Source of the DNA: Muribaculaceae bacterium
Lineage (GTDB): Bacteria > Bacteroidota > Bacteroidia > Bacteroidales > Muribaculaceae
Length of the DNA stretch: 64,000 bases
Assembly: GCA_022509205.1 (NCBI GenBank)
Contig: JAFLTR010000002.1
Location: 1-64,000, forward strand
Reading direction: 5' to 3'
The translations under genes were made by a program, and so were the position numbers. The notes under the pieces were generated by a model. That model had not been told where the DNA came from. It saw only the letters and a program-made list of their open reading frames with translations, and made no database searches. Each line of letters starts with the position of its first letter. Within the stretch, counting starts at the first letter, position 1. Positions 8,497 through 17,858 of this stretch are shown piece by piece.

Positions 8497-10623
8497 CTAT
8501 TCCTGCGGAGTCACTCCTATATTATTGAATATGAAAGAATATATATCGGTATATTCATCAATAACTTTTGATATCGGTTTGCCACCACCATGTCCGGCCT
8601 TGGAGTCAATCCTAATAAGCTTAGGTGCGTCACCGGTATCAGATGCCTGTAACTGCGCTGCATATTTGAAAGAATGGGCCGGGACAACCCGGTCGTCATG
8701 ATCGGCTGTTGTCACCAATATTGCCGGATAGACTGTGCCATCGTTCTTAATGTTATGAAGCGGCGAGTAGGAATATAGATATTCAGCCATCTCTGCTGAA
8801 TCATCGCTCCTTCCGTAATCGGAAGCCCAGTTCCAGCCAATAGTGAAGAGATGATAACGCATCATATCCATCACACCTACTCTTGGAATGGCTACTTTGA
8901 AAAGATCGGGGCGCATATTTACAGTTGCACCTACGAGAAGACCGCCGTTACTACCACCTTCAATCGTAAGATAATCCGGAGATGTGTATTCATTTGAAAT
9001 CAGATATTCAGCTGCTGAAATAAAATCATTGAATACATTTTTCTTATTCAACTTAGTGCCTGCCTGATGCCATTCCTCTCCGTATTCCGAACCACCACGA
9101 AGGTTAGTTTGAGCATAAATTCCGCCATTTTCCAACCATAATAAACGATTGGGAGAAAATCCGGGGGTCAAAGAAATATTGAAACCTCCGTAACCGTAAA
9201 GGTACACCGGGTTCTGACCGTTTTTCTCAAGACCTTTCTTGTAAGTCAGGAACATGGGGACTTTTGTGCCGTCGCTTGACGGATAGAAAACCTTTTCTGT
9301 CACATAATCATCAGGATTGAAACCTGCAAGTTCCGTCTGATGTATCAGGGTGCTTTCTCCGGTTTTCAAATCAAGGGCATACTGGCTCGACGGAGAAGTG
9401 AAAGAGACAAAGGAATAAAAAACTTCGTCTGAATCCTTATCTGCAGATATGCCGATAGACCCGTAAGATGGAAGTGTGACTTCACGAATCAGCAAACCGT
9501 CCGGATCATATTCAAACAATTTGTCGGAGGCATCCTTTTCCATTTGCACCAGCAATCTTCCGCCGGCAGGATAGACTCCTTTAATCACTGCCTCTCCTTG
9601 GGGAATAATCTCTTTCCAATTTTCTTTACGCGGATTATTAAGGTCAATTTGCATTACTCTCTTATTGGGAGCATTGAAATCTGTCATTACAATAGCCTTA
9701 TTTCCATCTACATCAATCAAATTGATATCATAATCCTGAGAGGGTTCGATCACTTTCCAATCACCACCGTTTTTCAGATTTTTGAACATAAGAGAGTTGC
9801 CATTTCCTTCTCCGCTTGCTGTCACAAAAAGATAGTCTTCCGATTCAGGAACGTATGCCGAATGAAAATGCAGGGGATTTTCTTTGTCTTCATAAACGAG
9901 CTTATCCTCGCTTTGAGGAGTGCCGATTGTATGATAGTAGATCTGATGGTTTTCATTGGCATTTGAAAATTCCTTACCCTTTTCAGGTTTAGGATATGAA
10001 CTATAATAGAAGCCGTTGCCTTGCCATTGTGCACCTGTGAACTTAGCCCACTCTATATGATCGTCGAGCAAGTCGCCTGATTCCGTGTCCATGACAAAGA
10101 TTTCATTCCAGTCGGAACCGCTTCTTGAGATGATGTAGGCGGTGTATTTGCCGTCGTTGCTCATCATCATTCCCTGAAGAGCCACGGTGCCATCTTCCGA
10201 AAGAGTGTTGGGATCAAGAAATACCTGGCCTTCACCATCGAGTTTGTCTTTACGATAGAGTACACTCTGATTTTTCAATCCATCATTTTCAAAATAATAG
10301 TATTTACCATCCTTCTCTTTGAAAAGCAAACCTGTTTTCTTATAATTGTTAAGATCGGTGAGTCTTTTTCTCAGTTTTTCGCGATAAGGGATACCCTGAA
10401 GATAAGATTCCGTCAAAGCATTTTCAGCCTTTACCCATTCAAGGGTTGCCGGAGCAGTATCATTTTCAAGAGGACGATATGGGTCAGCCACAACAAGACC
10501 TTCATAATTATCCGTTACGCTTTCATCCATAGGAGCGGCTGGATATTCCAGTTTCTGCTGGGATCCACACCCGGCTGTCATAGCCAAAATTGCTGCCATA
10601 GACATTAATTTTATATTTTTCAT
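8497..10623 (-). CDS. Prolyl oligopeptidase family serine peptidase (S9A), lipoprotein
   Basis: A 708-aa S9A peptidase that cleaves after proline in short peptides. The N-terminus has a lipoprotein signal (MAAILAMTAGC, lipidated Cys at 19), so it is probably anchored in the envelope rather than cytosolic. The N-terminal two thirds form the beta-propeller. The C-terminal alpha/beta hydrolase carries Ser558 (GGSNGG), Asp643 (DHDDRV) and His678 (AGHGGG). These positions and motifs match the catalytic triad known from mammalian prolyl oligopeptidase. The gene is monocistronic, converging on mutS2, with a 142-base gap to the next upstream gene that shows no clear promoter box. Confidence 0.93.
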   Translation of the reverse strand: MKNIKLMSMAAILAMTAGCGSQQKLEYPAAPMDESVTDNYEGLVVADPYRPLENDTAPATLEWVKAENALTESYLQGIPYREKLRKRLTDLNNYKKTGLLFKEKDGKYYYFENDGLKNQSVLYRKDKLDGEGQVFLDPNTLSEDGTVALQGMMMSNDGKYTAYIISRSGSDWNEIFVMDTESGDLLDDHIEWAKFTGAQWQGNGFYYSSYPKPEKGKEFSNANENHQIYYHTIGTPQSEDKLVYEDKENPLHFHSAYVPESEDYLFVTASGEGNGNSLMFKNLKNGGDWKVIEPSQDYDINLIDVDGNKAIVMTDFNAPNKRVMQIDLNNPRKENWKEIIPQGEAVIKGVYPAGGRLLVQMEKDASDKLFEYDPDGLLIREVTLPSYGSIGISADKDSDEVFYSFVSFTSPSSQYALDLKTGESTLIHQTELAGFNPDDYVTEKVFYPSSDGTKVPMFLTYKKGLEKNGQNPVYLYGYGGFNISLTPGFSPNRLLWLENGGIYAQTNLRGGSEYGEEWHQAGTKLNKKNVFNDFISAAEYLISNEYTSPDYLTIEGGSNGGLLVGATVNMRPDLFKVAIPRVGVMDMMRYHLFTIGWNWASDYGRSDDSAEMAEYLYSYSPLHNIKNDGTVYPAILVTTADHDDRVVPAHSFKYAAQLQASDTGDAPKLIRIDSKAGHGGGKPISKVIDEYTDIYSFIFNNIGVTPQE

Positions 10624-10765
10624 TCCTTTTTGATTTATTATTTTCTTAGAGTATTTTCCAAAATTTTCGTTGAAAGATGGTTAAACCGATTCATTAGATA
10701 AGGCTCATCTGGTTCCGCAGCATATAGGGACAGATGAATAAAACTATTGCGGTATTTAGTAATCC

Positions 10766-11902
10766 CTAAATCGGGAGAGCCAAAAGCGGGAGATCTCGTT
10801 CGAAAAGGAGACGATGGGCAATTCCCGGATTAAAAAGTCTCATAAAGGCATTCTTTTTACGGTTAGGCACTATGATAAGTTCCGTGCCTCTTTGAGATTC
10901 ATAGTTATTGAAATCGGCCATGAAAGTTTTAGCCGGAAAAATTGCTGTGGTGAAATGTGCAGCCGGATAAGTGGTGGCGAAATAATTTTTTAGATTGAAA
11001 AGCTTATTTTTTAGTCCCTTATCCTGCTTGTCGCTTGTAGGAATCAGAGTTATATTAACCTCAGGATATTCAAACATTCTCATGAATGTGTCCATACAGA
11101 TTAAGTCATGCTGGTCTAAATTGCAAAGATAGATCACTTCTTTAAGATTTTTCATCAAAGTGAAATTGCAATTTTCCGGAATTGACAAAAGAGGCACTCT
11201 GCAATCATCAAGCACTTCCGCGGTAACACTTCCAATCAGTTGCTCACCCTTCTTTTCTTTTCCTCTTGTCACCATGACTACCAGCGAAGGAGGAGACAAT
11301 CTGCAGTATTCTTTTATGACATCTTCGGCCACCCCATCTTCCATCCGGGCATCAAACGGCAGATCCGGCAAAAGACCCTCTTTCTGTTGCTCATGAAGGG
11401 TGGCTATTAGAGCTTTCATCCTTTTTTTTCCCTGTTTTTGCAAATCCTTTGACAACTCTACTTCATTATATTCCTCTTCAAGTGAGTTGTCTATGCCAAG
11501 ATTCGAGGCTTCATCAAGCGAAAAAGATGTGCTGAATACAGGTGTGGGATATGCATGAAGCAACACCGGTTTGAGATGAAGATAGTTTGCCAGATCAAAT
11601 CCGGCCTTGCATGCACAGATACTGTAGTCATTAAAATCCACGGGTAGCAACAGTTCTCCCTTGTGACCAGAGAAAATGTTACCCATATTCATCGATGTGA
11701 GATGCTCGATACTTTCAGTCACTTTCAGAGCCATCGGAAGATCTTTTTCATAAATCATTACCCTGACCCCAACTGCTATGGGAGCGCTGGAAGCGACATA
11801 ATTCTGGAGCTTCACCTCAATGCCATGTGCCTCAAGAATTTTCTTGAGAGCCAAAGCATGTTCAGATGTATGAATTGCCAGTGTTAAAAAATTGTCATCC
11901 AT
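10766..11902 (-). CDS. Universal stress protein with N-terminal DUF2007-like domain
   Basis: A 378-aa soluble protein. Residues 1-70 (LTLAIHTSEHALALKKILEAHGIEVKLQN) resemble the DUF2007 signal-transducing fold. From about residue 82 (GELLLPVDFNDYSICACKAGFDLA) a UspA domain begins and a second, more diverged UspA-like half follows (LKEVIYLCNLDQHDLICMDTF). Tandem Usp proteins bind nucleotides and accumulate under stress in other bacteria, but the ligand cannot be told here. It lies downstream of the small HTH gene, separated from it by a strong terminator hairpin, so it may have its own promoter or depend on readthrough. Confidence 0.85.
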   Translation of the reverse strand: MDDNFLTLAIHTSEHALALKKILEAHGIEVKLQNYVASSAPIAVGVRVMIYEKDLPMALKVTESIEHLTSMNMGNIFSGHKGELLLPVDFNDYSICACKAGFDLANYLHLKPVLLHAYPTPVFSTSFSLDEASNLGIDNSLEEEYNEVELSKDLQKQGKKRMKALIATLHEQQKEGLLPDLPFDARMEDGVAEDVIKEYCRLSPPSLVVMVTRGKEKKGEQLIGSVTAEVLDDCRVPLLSIPENCNFTLMKNLKEVIYLCNLDQHDLICMDTFMRMFEYPEVNITLIPTSDKQDKGLKNKLFNLKNYFATTYPAAHFTTAIFPAKTFMADFNNYESQRGTELIIVPNRKKNAFMRLFNPGIAHRLLFERDLPLLALPI

Positions 11903-11913
11903 AATCTATAAAA

Positions 11914-11936
11914 GGCGTTCCGAAATTCGGAACGCC
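11914..11936 (-). terminator. Intrinsic terminator after the HTH gene
   Basis: A perfect GGCGTTCCGAA / TTCGGAACGCC inverted repeat has a single-base centre. On the minus strand it is followed by a TTTT run. It lies between the 86-aa HTH gene and the universal stress gene. Confidence 0.75.
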
Positions 11937-11961
11937 AAACTTTTCATGTACCCTTCTTGCT

Positions 11962-12222
11962 TTAATCCTCTTTGTTTTGTTCTTCAAGGATTTTAACAGC
12001 CATATCATAAATGGTTGTATCATCAAGCACAACGATTCCACCATCGGGCCCCGGCTCGATGTGCATCCCCACATTCTTGCCGAACTGATAATTTACACCA
12101 CCGAAATAATTTCTTACTGTCTGCACTGTCAAGTTCAGTTCGTCGGCTATACGATGAGTTGCCCCATCGGGCAGACTGTCTTTGAGCCTGCGAAGCTCAT
12201 TGAATGTGATTGTTTTGCTCAT
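11962..12222 (-). CDS. Small helix-turn-helix DNA-binding protein
   Basis: An 86-aa protein of a type common in Bacteroidales, with an N-terminal HTH (TFNELRRLKDSLPDGATHRIADELNLTVQTVRNYFGG). The helix pattern ATHRIADELNLTVQTVRNYF resembles a Fis/LuxR-like turn-helix unit. The C-terminal half (IEPGPDGGIVVLDDTTIYDMAVKIL) looks like a small beta/alpha cap rather than a ligand domain. It probably binds DNA, but neither target nor signal can be inferred. It sits between the Bat operon and the universal stress gene and ends in a strong terminator hairpin. Confidence 0.78.
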   Translation of the reverse strand: MSKTITFNELRRLKDSLPDGATHRIADELNLTVQTVRNYFGGVNYQFGKNVGMHIEPGPDGGIVVLDDTTIYDMAVKILEEQNKED

Positions 12223-12347
12223 ATTGGGTTATTTTTAAGATTTTTATTCTTATTATTTTATTTCGCTAATTTAAACATTATTTCCTCCTTATGCAAAGAT
12301 TTTTCTTTCTTCTATTGCTGTTTTATAACATATTGTTTAAAAACTTT

Positions 12348-13175
12348 TCATATAACTGCTATATCTTTGGCTTCCACCCATCCGATATAATCCGAATTCA
12401 AACGAATCTTATACCAGTTTATGTTGCCCTCGGCGTCTGTTTCTTCTGATATGATTCTCACTTTGGTGCCACGCGTCAAGACCCCTTCATTCTGTGATTT
12501 ATCCCCGTTAAAATTAGGTTCTGTCTGAAGTTCTGCCTTGTAAGTCACCACCACTCCATATTCATGATTTTCGACTTCGGCTGCTCCCATATATGCACAC
12601 ACCAGACAAACCATACTCAGACCCAGAAGAATAATGCCGCCAAAGAATCCTGTCTTTCTCATCAAAACGTTAGAATTGAACAGATACAGGCAGACGCAAC
12701 CTGCAAACAAGAGAAAAAAGGCAGCAGCCCATCCTGCCCAGGCATTTGAAGAGGTCTCCTTAGCTACAGAAGTATGTACAGTCTGAAAAAAATTAGGAGT
12801 GTCTTCTGTCACCTTCTTGCGTTTTCCTTTCTGCTCCGCTTTATTGGCATCCTCAATTTTGCCGCTGAGGAATTTTAAATTTCCGTTTATTCTCTTGTTC
12901 GACGGATCAAGCTTCTTTGCCTTCTGATAGCAAAGCATAGCATTGGCTATATCTCCTTCCTGATAATAAGCATTGCCTAAATTGAAAAGCAACGGGGCTG
13001 AAACACCTTTTTCCATTGCCACGGCATTATAAATTTCAATAGCTTCCTGAAAGTTACCATTGTTATAGGCCGAGTCAGCTGCTGCTACTGTTGGTAATTC
13101 TTGAGCAGAAATCCCCCCGATCACGAATTGAAGCAAGAGGGTCGAAATTATTATCTTGAATATATCGGTTTTCAT
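12348..13175 (-). CDS. batE: BatE: TPR and SH3 domain membrane protein
   Basis: A 275-aa protein ending the Bat operon. The order is an N-terminal signal (to ISAQ, about residue 25), two to three TPR units (about 35-105, with APLLFNLGNAYYQEGDIANAMLCYQKAKKLDP), and two transmembrane helices (about 145-167 and 175-197). A bacterial SH3 domain follows (about 205-275, with VLTRGTKVRIISE and WYKIRLNSDYIGWVEAKDI). This architecture matches BatE of Bacteroides. The Bat proteins form an envelope complex linked to aerotolerance and stress in B. fragilis. It lies 41 bases downstream of batD. Confidence 0.9.
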   Translation of the reverse strand: MKTDIFKIIISTLLLQFVIGGISAQELPTVAAADSAYNNGNFQEAIEIYNAVAMEKGVSAPLLFNLGNAYYQEGDIANAMLCYQKAKKLDPSNKRINGNLKFLSGKIEDANKAEQKGKRKKVTEDTPNFFQTVHTSVAKETSSNAWAGWAAAFFLLFAGCVCLYLFNSNVLMRKTGFFGGIILLGLSMVCLVCAYMGAAEVENHEYGVVVTYKAELQTEPNFNGDKSQNEGVLTRGTKVRIISEETDAEGNINWYKIRLNSDYIGWVEAKDIAVI

Positions 13176-13216
13176 CCTGATAATTTCTACATGATATTTG
13201 TGAAACGGAGACTTAA

Positions 13217-15028
13217 TTATTTAAAGCCCTCTTCCAGAGTATTCATCATACCGATTGTGCGATCGTAAATCTCTTGCATTTCCGAAGCTGATGCTGATGG
13301 AGCGTATTTTTCAAACTCAACATCATCGATCAGTTTGATTAGACTTTGAATATCCTCATCCGGAATATCTCTTACAGCAAGCTTACCGCTAATATTATCC
13401 CGGCTTAATTCTGAAGTAGGGATGCTTAGTTTGTCACCCAGATATCCCCATAAAGACATGAGGATTTCATCCAGGAAGCTGTCTCTGTTGCCTGATTTCA
13501 TATAAGCAAAGGCTTTCTTCAGGCGACGACGTGCCATACGGTTGGCTTTGCGGCTTCTCACAGCCAGCATATCTGAATTGGCGGCAATATATGATTTGTA
13601 AGAAATATAGGCAACTATGATTCCTCCTATAGGAATGATATAGAACAACCAATAAAGGAAGTCATAAACGAAAGGACGATGACGGAAAGATAGCGGGCTC
13701 ACAACAGGGAGCAACTCCGGATTGAAGGCTCCTACAGATTTAATCTGCGACTTCTCAGATCCCGTTCCCCGTTCCACTGCAATGGTATATCCCTGAGCCA
13801 CGCTTGTTTCATATTTCTCAGTAGCAGGATTGAAATAGACAAGTTTAACTTCGGGTAGCCGGAATGTCCCCCATTCCAAAGGCATGAAGGAATAGTCATA
13901 TTTTATACTGCCTGACACATCATATCTTCCGACATTTACATTAGACTCTGATGTCGGGGTATAGACTTCAAGCTCGTCAGGATAAATATTCTGCAGATCT
14001 GGCAAAGTGACATATTTAATGTTTCCAGACCCTTCCACTGTGTAAACAATAGAAGCAACCTGATTTGTCACAAATTTCTGAGCCGGTAGAGATGATTTGA
14101 TGGTAAAATGTCCCACACCTCCGGAGAAATCCGCAGGCACAGGCTTGGGCAGACTCTTCACATTCACCGTGAGCTCATTGGGCGTTACATTCAACTGAAG
14201 GGGCTTGGACACAGACATGTGGCCATAGAAAGGATCTCTGTAATATTCTCTCTGGTCTACGCTTACAGTATAGGTATTACCCTTCACGGTCAGTTTTCCT
14301 TCATGCTGCGGGAATATTATATAACGGGCTATGATTGCTGTGGCATAAGTCTTACCATTGTAAGTCTCGTATTCCAGGGAAGTCGAGATGTCTTTGGATT
14401 CCTCAACCACAAAACCGTCAAACTTGGGAGAAGCGGTTGCCCCTATGAATTTGATGGCATCATAGGTGGAATAAAGTTTCACAGTATAGAGGATAGCCTG
14501 GTTGACATAAGCTGATAATTGAGACACTTCTGCCCGCATAAAGAGATTGCCGTCTCCTTTCCCTATATATTCCGGTTTGTCGCTTGTGCCTCTTCCGTTT
14601 CTTTGGCTTCCGCTGTTATTTCCCGGTGGTGTCTGTTCAGGCATCGGTGCTCCAATTGCATAATTCACAACATTACTTTTTACACCTCCTACAGTAATCG
14701 GGCCGAAACTATAGCTCCCTTCTGTATGGGCACGTAATGTCATAGTCCATGTGTAACTGACACTTTGAGTCACTTTCCCGTTTACACTTGAAAAACTGGA
14801 TGATTGACCGGTTCTATCAAAATAAATCACTCTCGCTCCCGGCACATCGTTAGGTTTATCAGGATTTCCGCTCAAATCCTTCACCTGTATCGTAATATAA
14901 AAAAGGTCGCCGGTGGAGATCTCTCTCTTTCCCCTACCCGGTGAGACTGAAAGAGTCACTGACTGTGCCTCCGCATCTATAACGAAGAGAAATGTCAGCA
15001 AAATCAGGGCAAAAAAACTACGAAGCAT
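13217..15028 (-). CDS. batD: BatD: oxygen-tolerance protein
   Basis: A 603-aa BatD family protein. It has an N-terminal signal peptide (FFALILLTFLFVIDAEAQS), a long extracytoplasmic beta-rich region (about 25-440) made of Ig-like repeats, a transmembrane helix near 455-480 (YWLFYIIPIGGIIVAYI), and a basic cytoplasmic tail with SRKANRMARRRLKKA. In the family BatD works with the VWA proteins BatA and BatB. The ORF track starts at GTG 15031. I prefer the ATG at 15028, which overlaps the batC stop by one base (TGATG). Confidence 0.92.
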   Translation of the reverse strand: MLRSFFALILLTFLFVIDAEAQSVTLSVSPGRGKREISTGDLFYITIQVKDLSGNPDKPNDVPGARVIYFDRTGQSSSFSSVNGKVTQSVSYTWTMTLRAHTEGSYSFGPITVGGVKSNVVNYAIGAPMPEQTPPGNNSGSQRNGRGTSDKPEYIGKGDGNLFMRAEVSQLSAYVNQAILYTVKLYSTYDAIKFIGATASPKFDGFVVEESKDISTSLEYETYNGKTYATAIIARYIIFPQHEGKLTVKGNTYTVSVDQREYYRDPFYGHMSVSKPLQLNVTPNELTVNVKSLPKPVPADFSGGVGHFTIKSSLPAQKFVTNQVASIVYTVEGSGNIKYVTLPDLQNIYPDELEVYTPTSESNVNVGRYDVSGSIKYDYSFMPLEWGTFRLPEVKLVYFNPATEKYETSVAQGYTIAVERGTGSEKSQIKSVGAFNPELLPVVSPLSFRHRPFVYDFLYWLFYIIPIGGIIVAYISYKSYIAANSDMLAVRSRKANRMARRRLKKAFAYMKSGNRDSFLDEILMSLWGYLGDKLSIPTSELSRDNISGKLAVRDIPDEDIQSLIKLIDDVEFEKYAPSASASEMQEIYDRTIGMMNTLEEGFK

Positions 15029-15816
15029 CACCAGTTTCTTTTATTCTTATTTCTTTGTCGGCTTTTTTCAGCATTCTGACCTGCCACTCTGGCTCTGGTT
15101 TGATTTTCCTTATTTTCGATAGCGTTAAGAATCTGTTCGGCCGTCTGCTGATTAAGGCTTTGTTGTTGCTGTTCCTGTTGGTCCTGTTGGTCTTGATTTT
15201 GATCTTGTTCCTGATCCTGATTTTGCTCTTGATCTTGATTCTGTTCTTGCTCCTGATCCTGTTGGTCTTCCTGATTCTGTTGATCTTGATTCTGGTCTTG
15301 ATTCTGATCTTCGTTTTGAATCTTCAATTGAGCGATCCTGAGATTTCTACGCGCATTGTCATCCCCGGGATTTAGTCTTAATGATCTTTTGTAATAATCC
15401 ACAGCCTTCTGATAATCCTGAGAATTAAAAGCCACATTACCAAGATTATAATTAGCTTTAGAAGCAAGGTCTGGACGACGAGAACCCAAATTTGCCACCT
15501 GCTCCATGTTTTTAAGACCGGTTTCCAGCACTTTTTTTGCCGCAGCTGAAGTGTCGTTGGGATTTGAGCCGATTTGTATCTCTGAAAGTCCCAGATTATA
15601 TCGTCCTACGAGTGATGCAGGATTTTCTTCAAGAGCTTCCTGATATTGTTTCAATGCGTCTTTGAATTTTCCTTCCTCATAAAGCTTGTTGCCTTTAGTA
15701 ATGTGGTTGCGCTCCTTCTTGGTTGATGCTTCCTCATTCCCTGCCGCTTTAATATCATTCCAAAACGACAATAATATCAAAGCTGACAGAATATATATTT
15801 TCAGAAATTTTTTCAT
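15028..15816 (-). CDS. batC: BatC: TPR protein with Gln/Asp/Asn-rich tract
   Basis: A 262-aa TPR protein between batB and batD. It has an N-terminal signal peptide (IYILSALILLSFWNDIKAAG), TPR units at about 37-70 and 122-156 (ANYNLGNVAFNSQDYQKAVDYYKRSLRLNP), a low-complexity Gln/Asp/Asn/Glu tract at residues 167-224, and a basic C-terminus (KSRQRNKNKRNW). BatC family members commonly have a charged or Q-rich tail, but the near-periodic DQ/NQ repeats here are striking. The ATG overlaps the batB stop (ATGA), and its own stop overlaps the batD start, so the three are coupled. Confidence 0.9.
   Translation of the reverse strand: MKKFLKIYILSALILLSFWNDIKAAGNEEASTKKERNHITKGNKLYEEGKFKDALKQYQEALEENPASLVGRYNLGLSEIQIGSNPNDTSAAAKKVLETGLKNMEQVANLGSRRPDLASKANYNLGNVAFNSQDYQKAVDYYKRSLRLNPGDDNARRNLRIAQLKIQNEDQNQDQNQDQQNQEDQQDQEQEQNQDQEQNQDQEQDQNQDQQDQQEQQQQSLNQQTAEQILNAIENKENQTRARVAGQNAEKSRQRNKNKRNW
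15145..15318 (-). repeat. Low-complexity Q/D/N/E codon repeat inside batC
   Basis: About 170 bp of near-periodic CAA/CAG-GAT-AAT/GAA codons encode a tract of DQNQDQ and EQNQDQ units (residues 167-224). The complementary strand shows runs of ttgatcttgattctg. Such tracts can change length by slippage in steps of six or more bases. Confidence 0.8.
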
Positions 15817-16859
15817 GCTGTCTCCTTCTTGAAGAATGTAATTTTATCCAACCATCCGATTTTTCTGTCAAGAATAAATATATCCAGCACTAACAAAGCA
15901 AGTGCAAACACAGCAAAAATCGGGAATAATTCATCATGCACCGCCGAAATATTCGATTCCAGAGAAGCCTTCTTCAAAGTCTCCAATTGTTTGTCTAATT
16001 CATTCAGGGCTTCCCGGTTTGAGGCGTTCACATAAATACCGTTACCGGCACGGGCTATGTTAGCAGCCAGATCCTCATTCAATGCCGTCATCGCTCGTTC
16101 CCCCGTGAAAGGATCAATCATATATCCACCGTTTTTTAAAGGAATCGGCACTGCAACACTACTGCCAAGTCCGACTACATCAATCTGGATGCCATCATGG
16201 GCAGCTTTTTGTGCTGCTGCCATCACACCCTCTTCATCTTCAAGTTCATCAGCATCCGTGATAAGTATAATTGCTTTCCCAATATTCTTATCCTGGCTGA
16301 AAGAGGTGGTGGCCATACGAATAGCGGAAGAAATATCTGTGCCTTGATTATCTATTTGGGATGGGTCGATGGAATTTAAAAACATTTTCGCCGACACGTA
16401 ATCGTTGGTAACGGGTATAAGGGTATATGCATCACCGGCATACACAATAAGGCCCACACGGTCATTGTCAAGCCGGTTAATGAGTTTTTCAAGCATAAGT
16501 TTGGCTGTGCGCATTCTGTCGCTCCCTTTCTCATCGGATGTTGAAGAAGCGTACATGGAGTTACTTGCATCCATTGCTATTATTACCTCAATACCCTCTT
16601 TAACTGTTTTTTCATCTTTCACTCCTCCCCAGGGACGAGCCAGACAGAAAACAATCAGGAAAAGAGCAGCCATCTCAATCGTGAGTTTTAATGGAGGTTT
16701 GAACGGAGAAACCTCCGGCATCAATGGTGCAAGTGTGGCAGGATTACCAAACTTCTTCAATTTTCTATATCTGGCATAGCGAGCCCATGCATAGAGAAGT
16801 ATGAAGAAAGGTATCAGCAAAAGCAAAAACAGTAGTCCTGTATGTGCGAAACTGAACAT
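15813..16859 (-). CDS. batB: BatB: VWA-domain membrane protein
   Basis: A 348-aa protein with two N-terminal hydrophobic segments (about 8-28 and 58-76), a von Willebrand A domain (about 88-290) and a C-terminal transmembrane helix (IFAVFALALLVLDIFIL). The MIDAS metal site is intact: DASNS at 97-101 and the later ILITDADELEDEEG strand. In the family BatA and BatB are paralogous VWA proteins displayed in the periplasm and bind partners through a divalent metal. It overlaps batC by four bases and lies 24 bases after batA. Confidence 0.92.
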   Translation of the reverse strand: MFSFAHTGLLFLLLLIPFFILLYAWARYARYRKLKKFGNPATLAPLMPEVSPFKPPLKLTIEMAALFLIVFCLARPWGGVKDEKTVKEGIEVIIAMDASNSMYASSTSDEKGSDRMRTAKLMLEKLINRLDNDRVGLIVYAGDAYTLIPVTNDYVSAKMFLNSIDPSQIDNQGTDISSAIRMATTSFSQDKNIGKAIILITDADELEDEEGVMAAAQKAAHDGIQIDVVGLGSSVAVPIPLKNGGYMIDPFTGERAMTALNEDLAANIARAGNGIYVNASNREALNELDKQLETLKKASLESNISAVHDELFPIFAVFALALLVLDIFILDRKIGWLDKITFFKKETA

Positions 16860-16883
16860 TATCTTTTTTAATTTGTAGGTTGT

Positions 16884-17858
16884 TTATGGTATCCTTCTTA
16901 ACACTGTGTATCGCAAGAGGAGATAAAGCCCAAGAGCACATAAAGAAAGCAGTATCCATGGCTCGAAATTTTCCTCCGTATATGTGAACCTGTCGACATC
17001 CAGAATACTTTTTTCCAATTTATCAATCTCCTCAAACACATTCTTAAGAACTTTCTCATCTTTTGCCCTGAAATATTTGCCATTTGTCACATTGGCAATT
17101 TCTCTTAGAGATTCTTCATCAATCTTGGTTTCTATTGTAGTGGAAGAAAATCCGTAAGGGTCAGGTATATTTATCGTGCCGTTGGTGCCTACTCCAATTG
17201 TGTAGACTCTGACACCTTTCTGTTTAGCTATCTGTGCGGCAGTGGCAGGGGGCACTTCTCCGGCATTGTTGGTGCCGTCGGTCAAAAGTATGATACTTTT
17301 CGATTTTGCTTTACCGGAGGTAATACGGTTGATGGCGCTGACGAGACCGTCTCCTATAGCTGTTCCGTCATTCAGATCCCCCATATTTATATTGTCAATG
17401 GCATTGATAAGAGCAGCCCGGTCGTTGGTCAGCGGCATCAGAGACAGGCTCTCACCGGCAAAAACCACTAATCCCATATTGTCATGTTCGCGCTGATTGA
17501 CAAATTTAGAAGCTACATCTTTGGCGGCAGCAAATCTTGAAGGTTTGAAATCTTTTGCCATCATACTTCCGGATATGTCAATAGCCAGCACAATATCTGT
17601 GCCGTTAATACGAGATTTATTGAAATTGTCATGAGTCTGTGGACGAGCCAAAGCTACAATCAGACCCCCAATAGCTACAAGTTGCAGGGCAAAGCATACA
17701 TGTATCAATATCTGTTTCCAGGATATTGGAAGTTTTGCAATAGGGGATGTTGTGGATATTCCCAAGGAGGGATTTGCATTCCTCTGTTTCCAGATATACC
17801 ACGCCACCAAAGGAATATAAAGTAGGAAAAGAAATAAAAGTCCGGGATGTTTCATCAT
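16884..17858 (-). CDS. batA: BatA: VWA-domain membrane protein
   Basis: A 324-aa VWA protein, paralogous to BatB. It has an N-terminal helix (LLFLFLLYIPLVAWYIW), a second at about 50-72, then the VWA domain with a complete MIDAS (DISGS at 94-98, LLTDGTNN near 189) and a C-terminal helix (WILLSLCALGLYLLL). Two consecutive ATGs begin the ORF. The first overlaps the upstream gene's stop as ATGA and is taken as the start. The gene lies in the middle of the moxR-to-batE operon. Confidence 0.92.
   Translation of the reverse strand: MMKHPGLLFLFLLYIPLVAWYIWKQRNANPSLGISTTSPIAKLPISWKQILIHVCFALQLVAIGGLIVALARPQTHDNFNKSRINGTDIVLAIDISGSMMAKDFKPSRFAAAKDVASKFVNQREHDNMGLVVFAGESLSLMPLTNDRAALINAIDNINMGDLNDGTAIGDGLVSAINRITSGKAKSKSIILLTDGTNNAGEVPPATAAQIAKQKGVRVYTIGVGTNGTINIPDPYGFSSTTIETKIDEESLREIANVTNGKYFRAKDEKVLKNVFEEIDKLEKSILDVDRFTYTEENFEPWILLSLCALGLYLLLRYTVLRRIP

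Noticed and set aside
14992-15375. 127-aa hydrophobic plus-strand ORF rich in Leu and Ile (LVLLVLILILFLILILLL type)
   Set aside because: It is the antisense of the Q/D/N codon repeat of batC; the hydrophobic look is a by-product of reading CAA/GAT repeats on the other strand.
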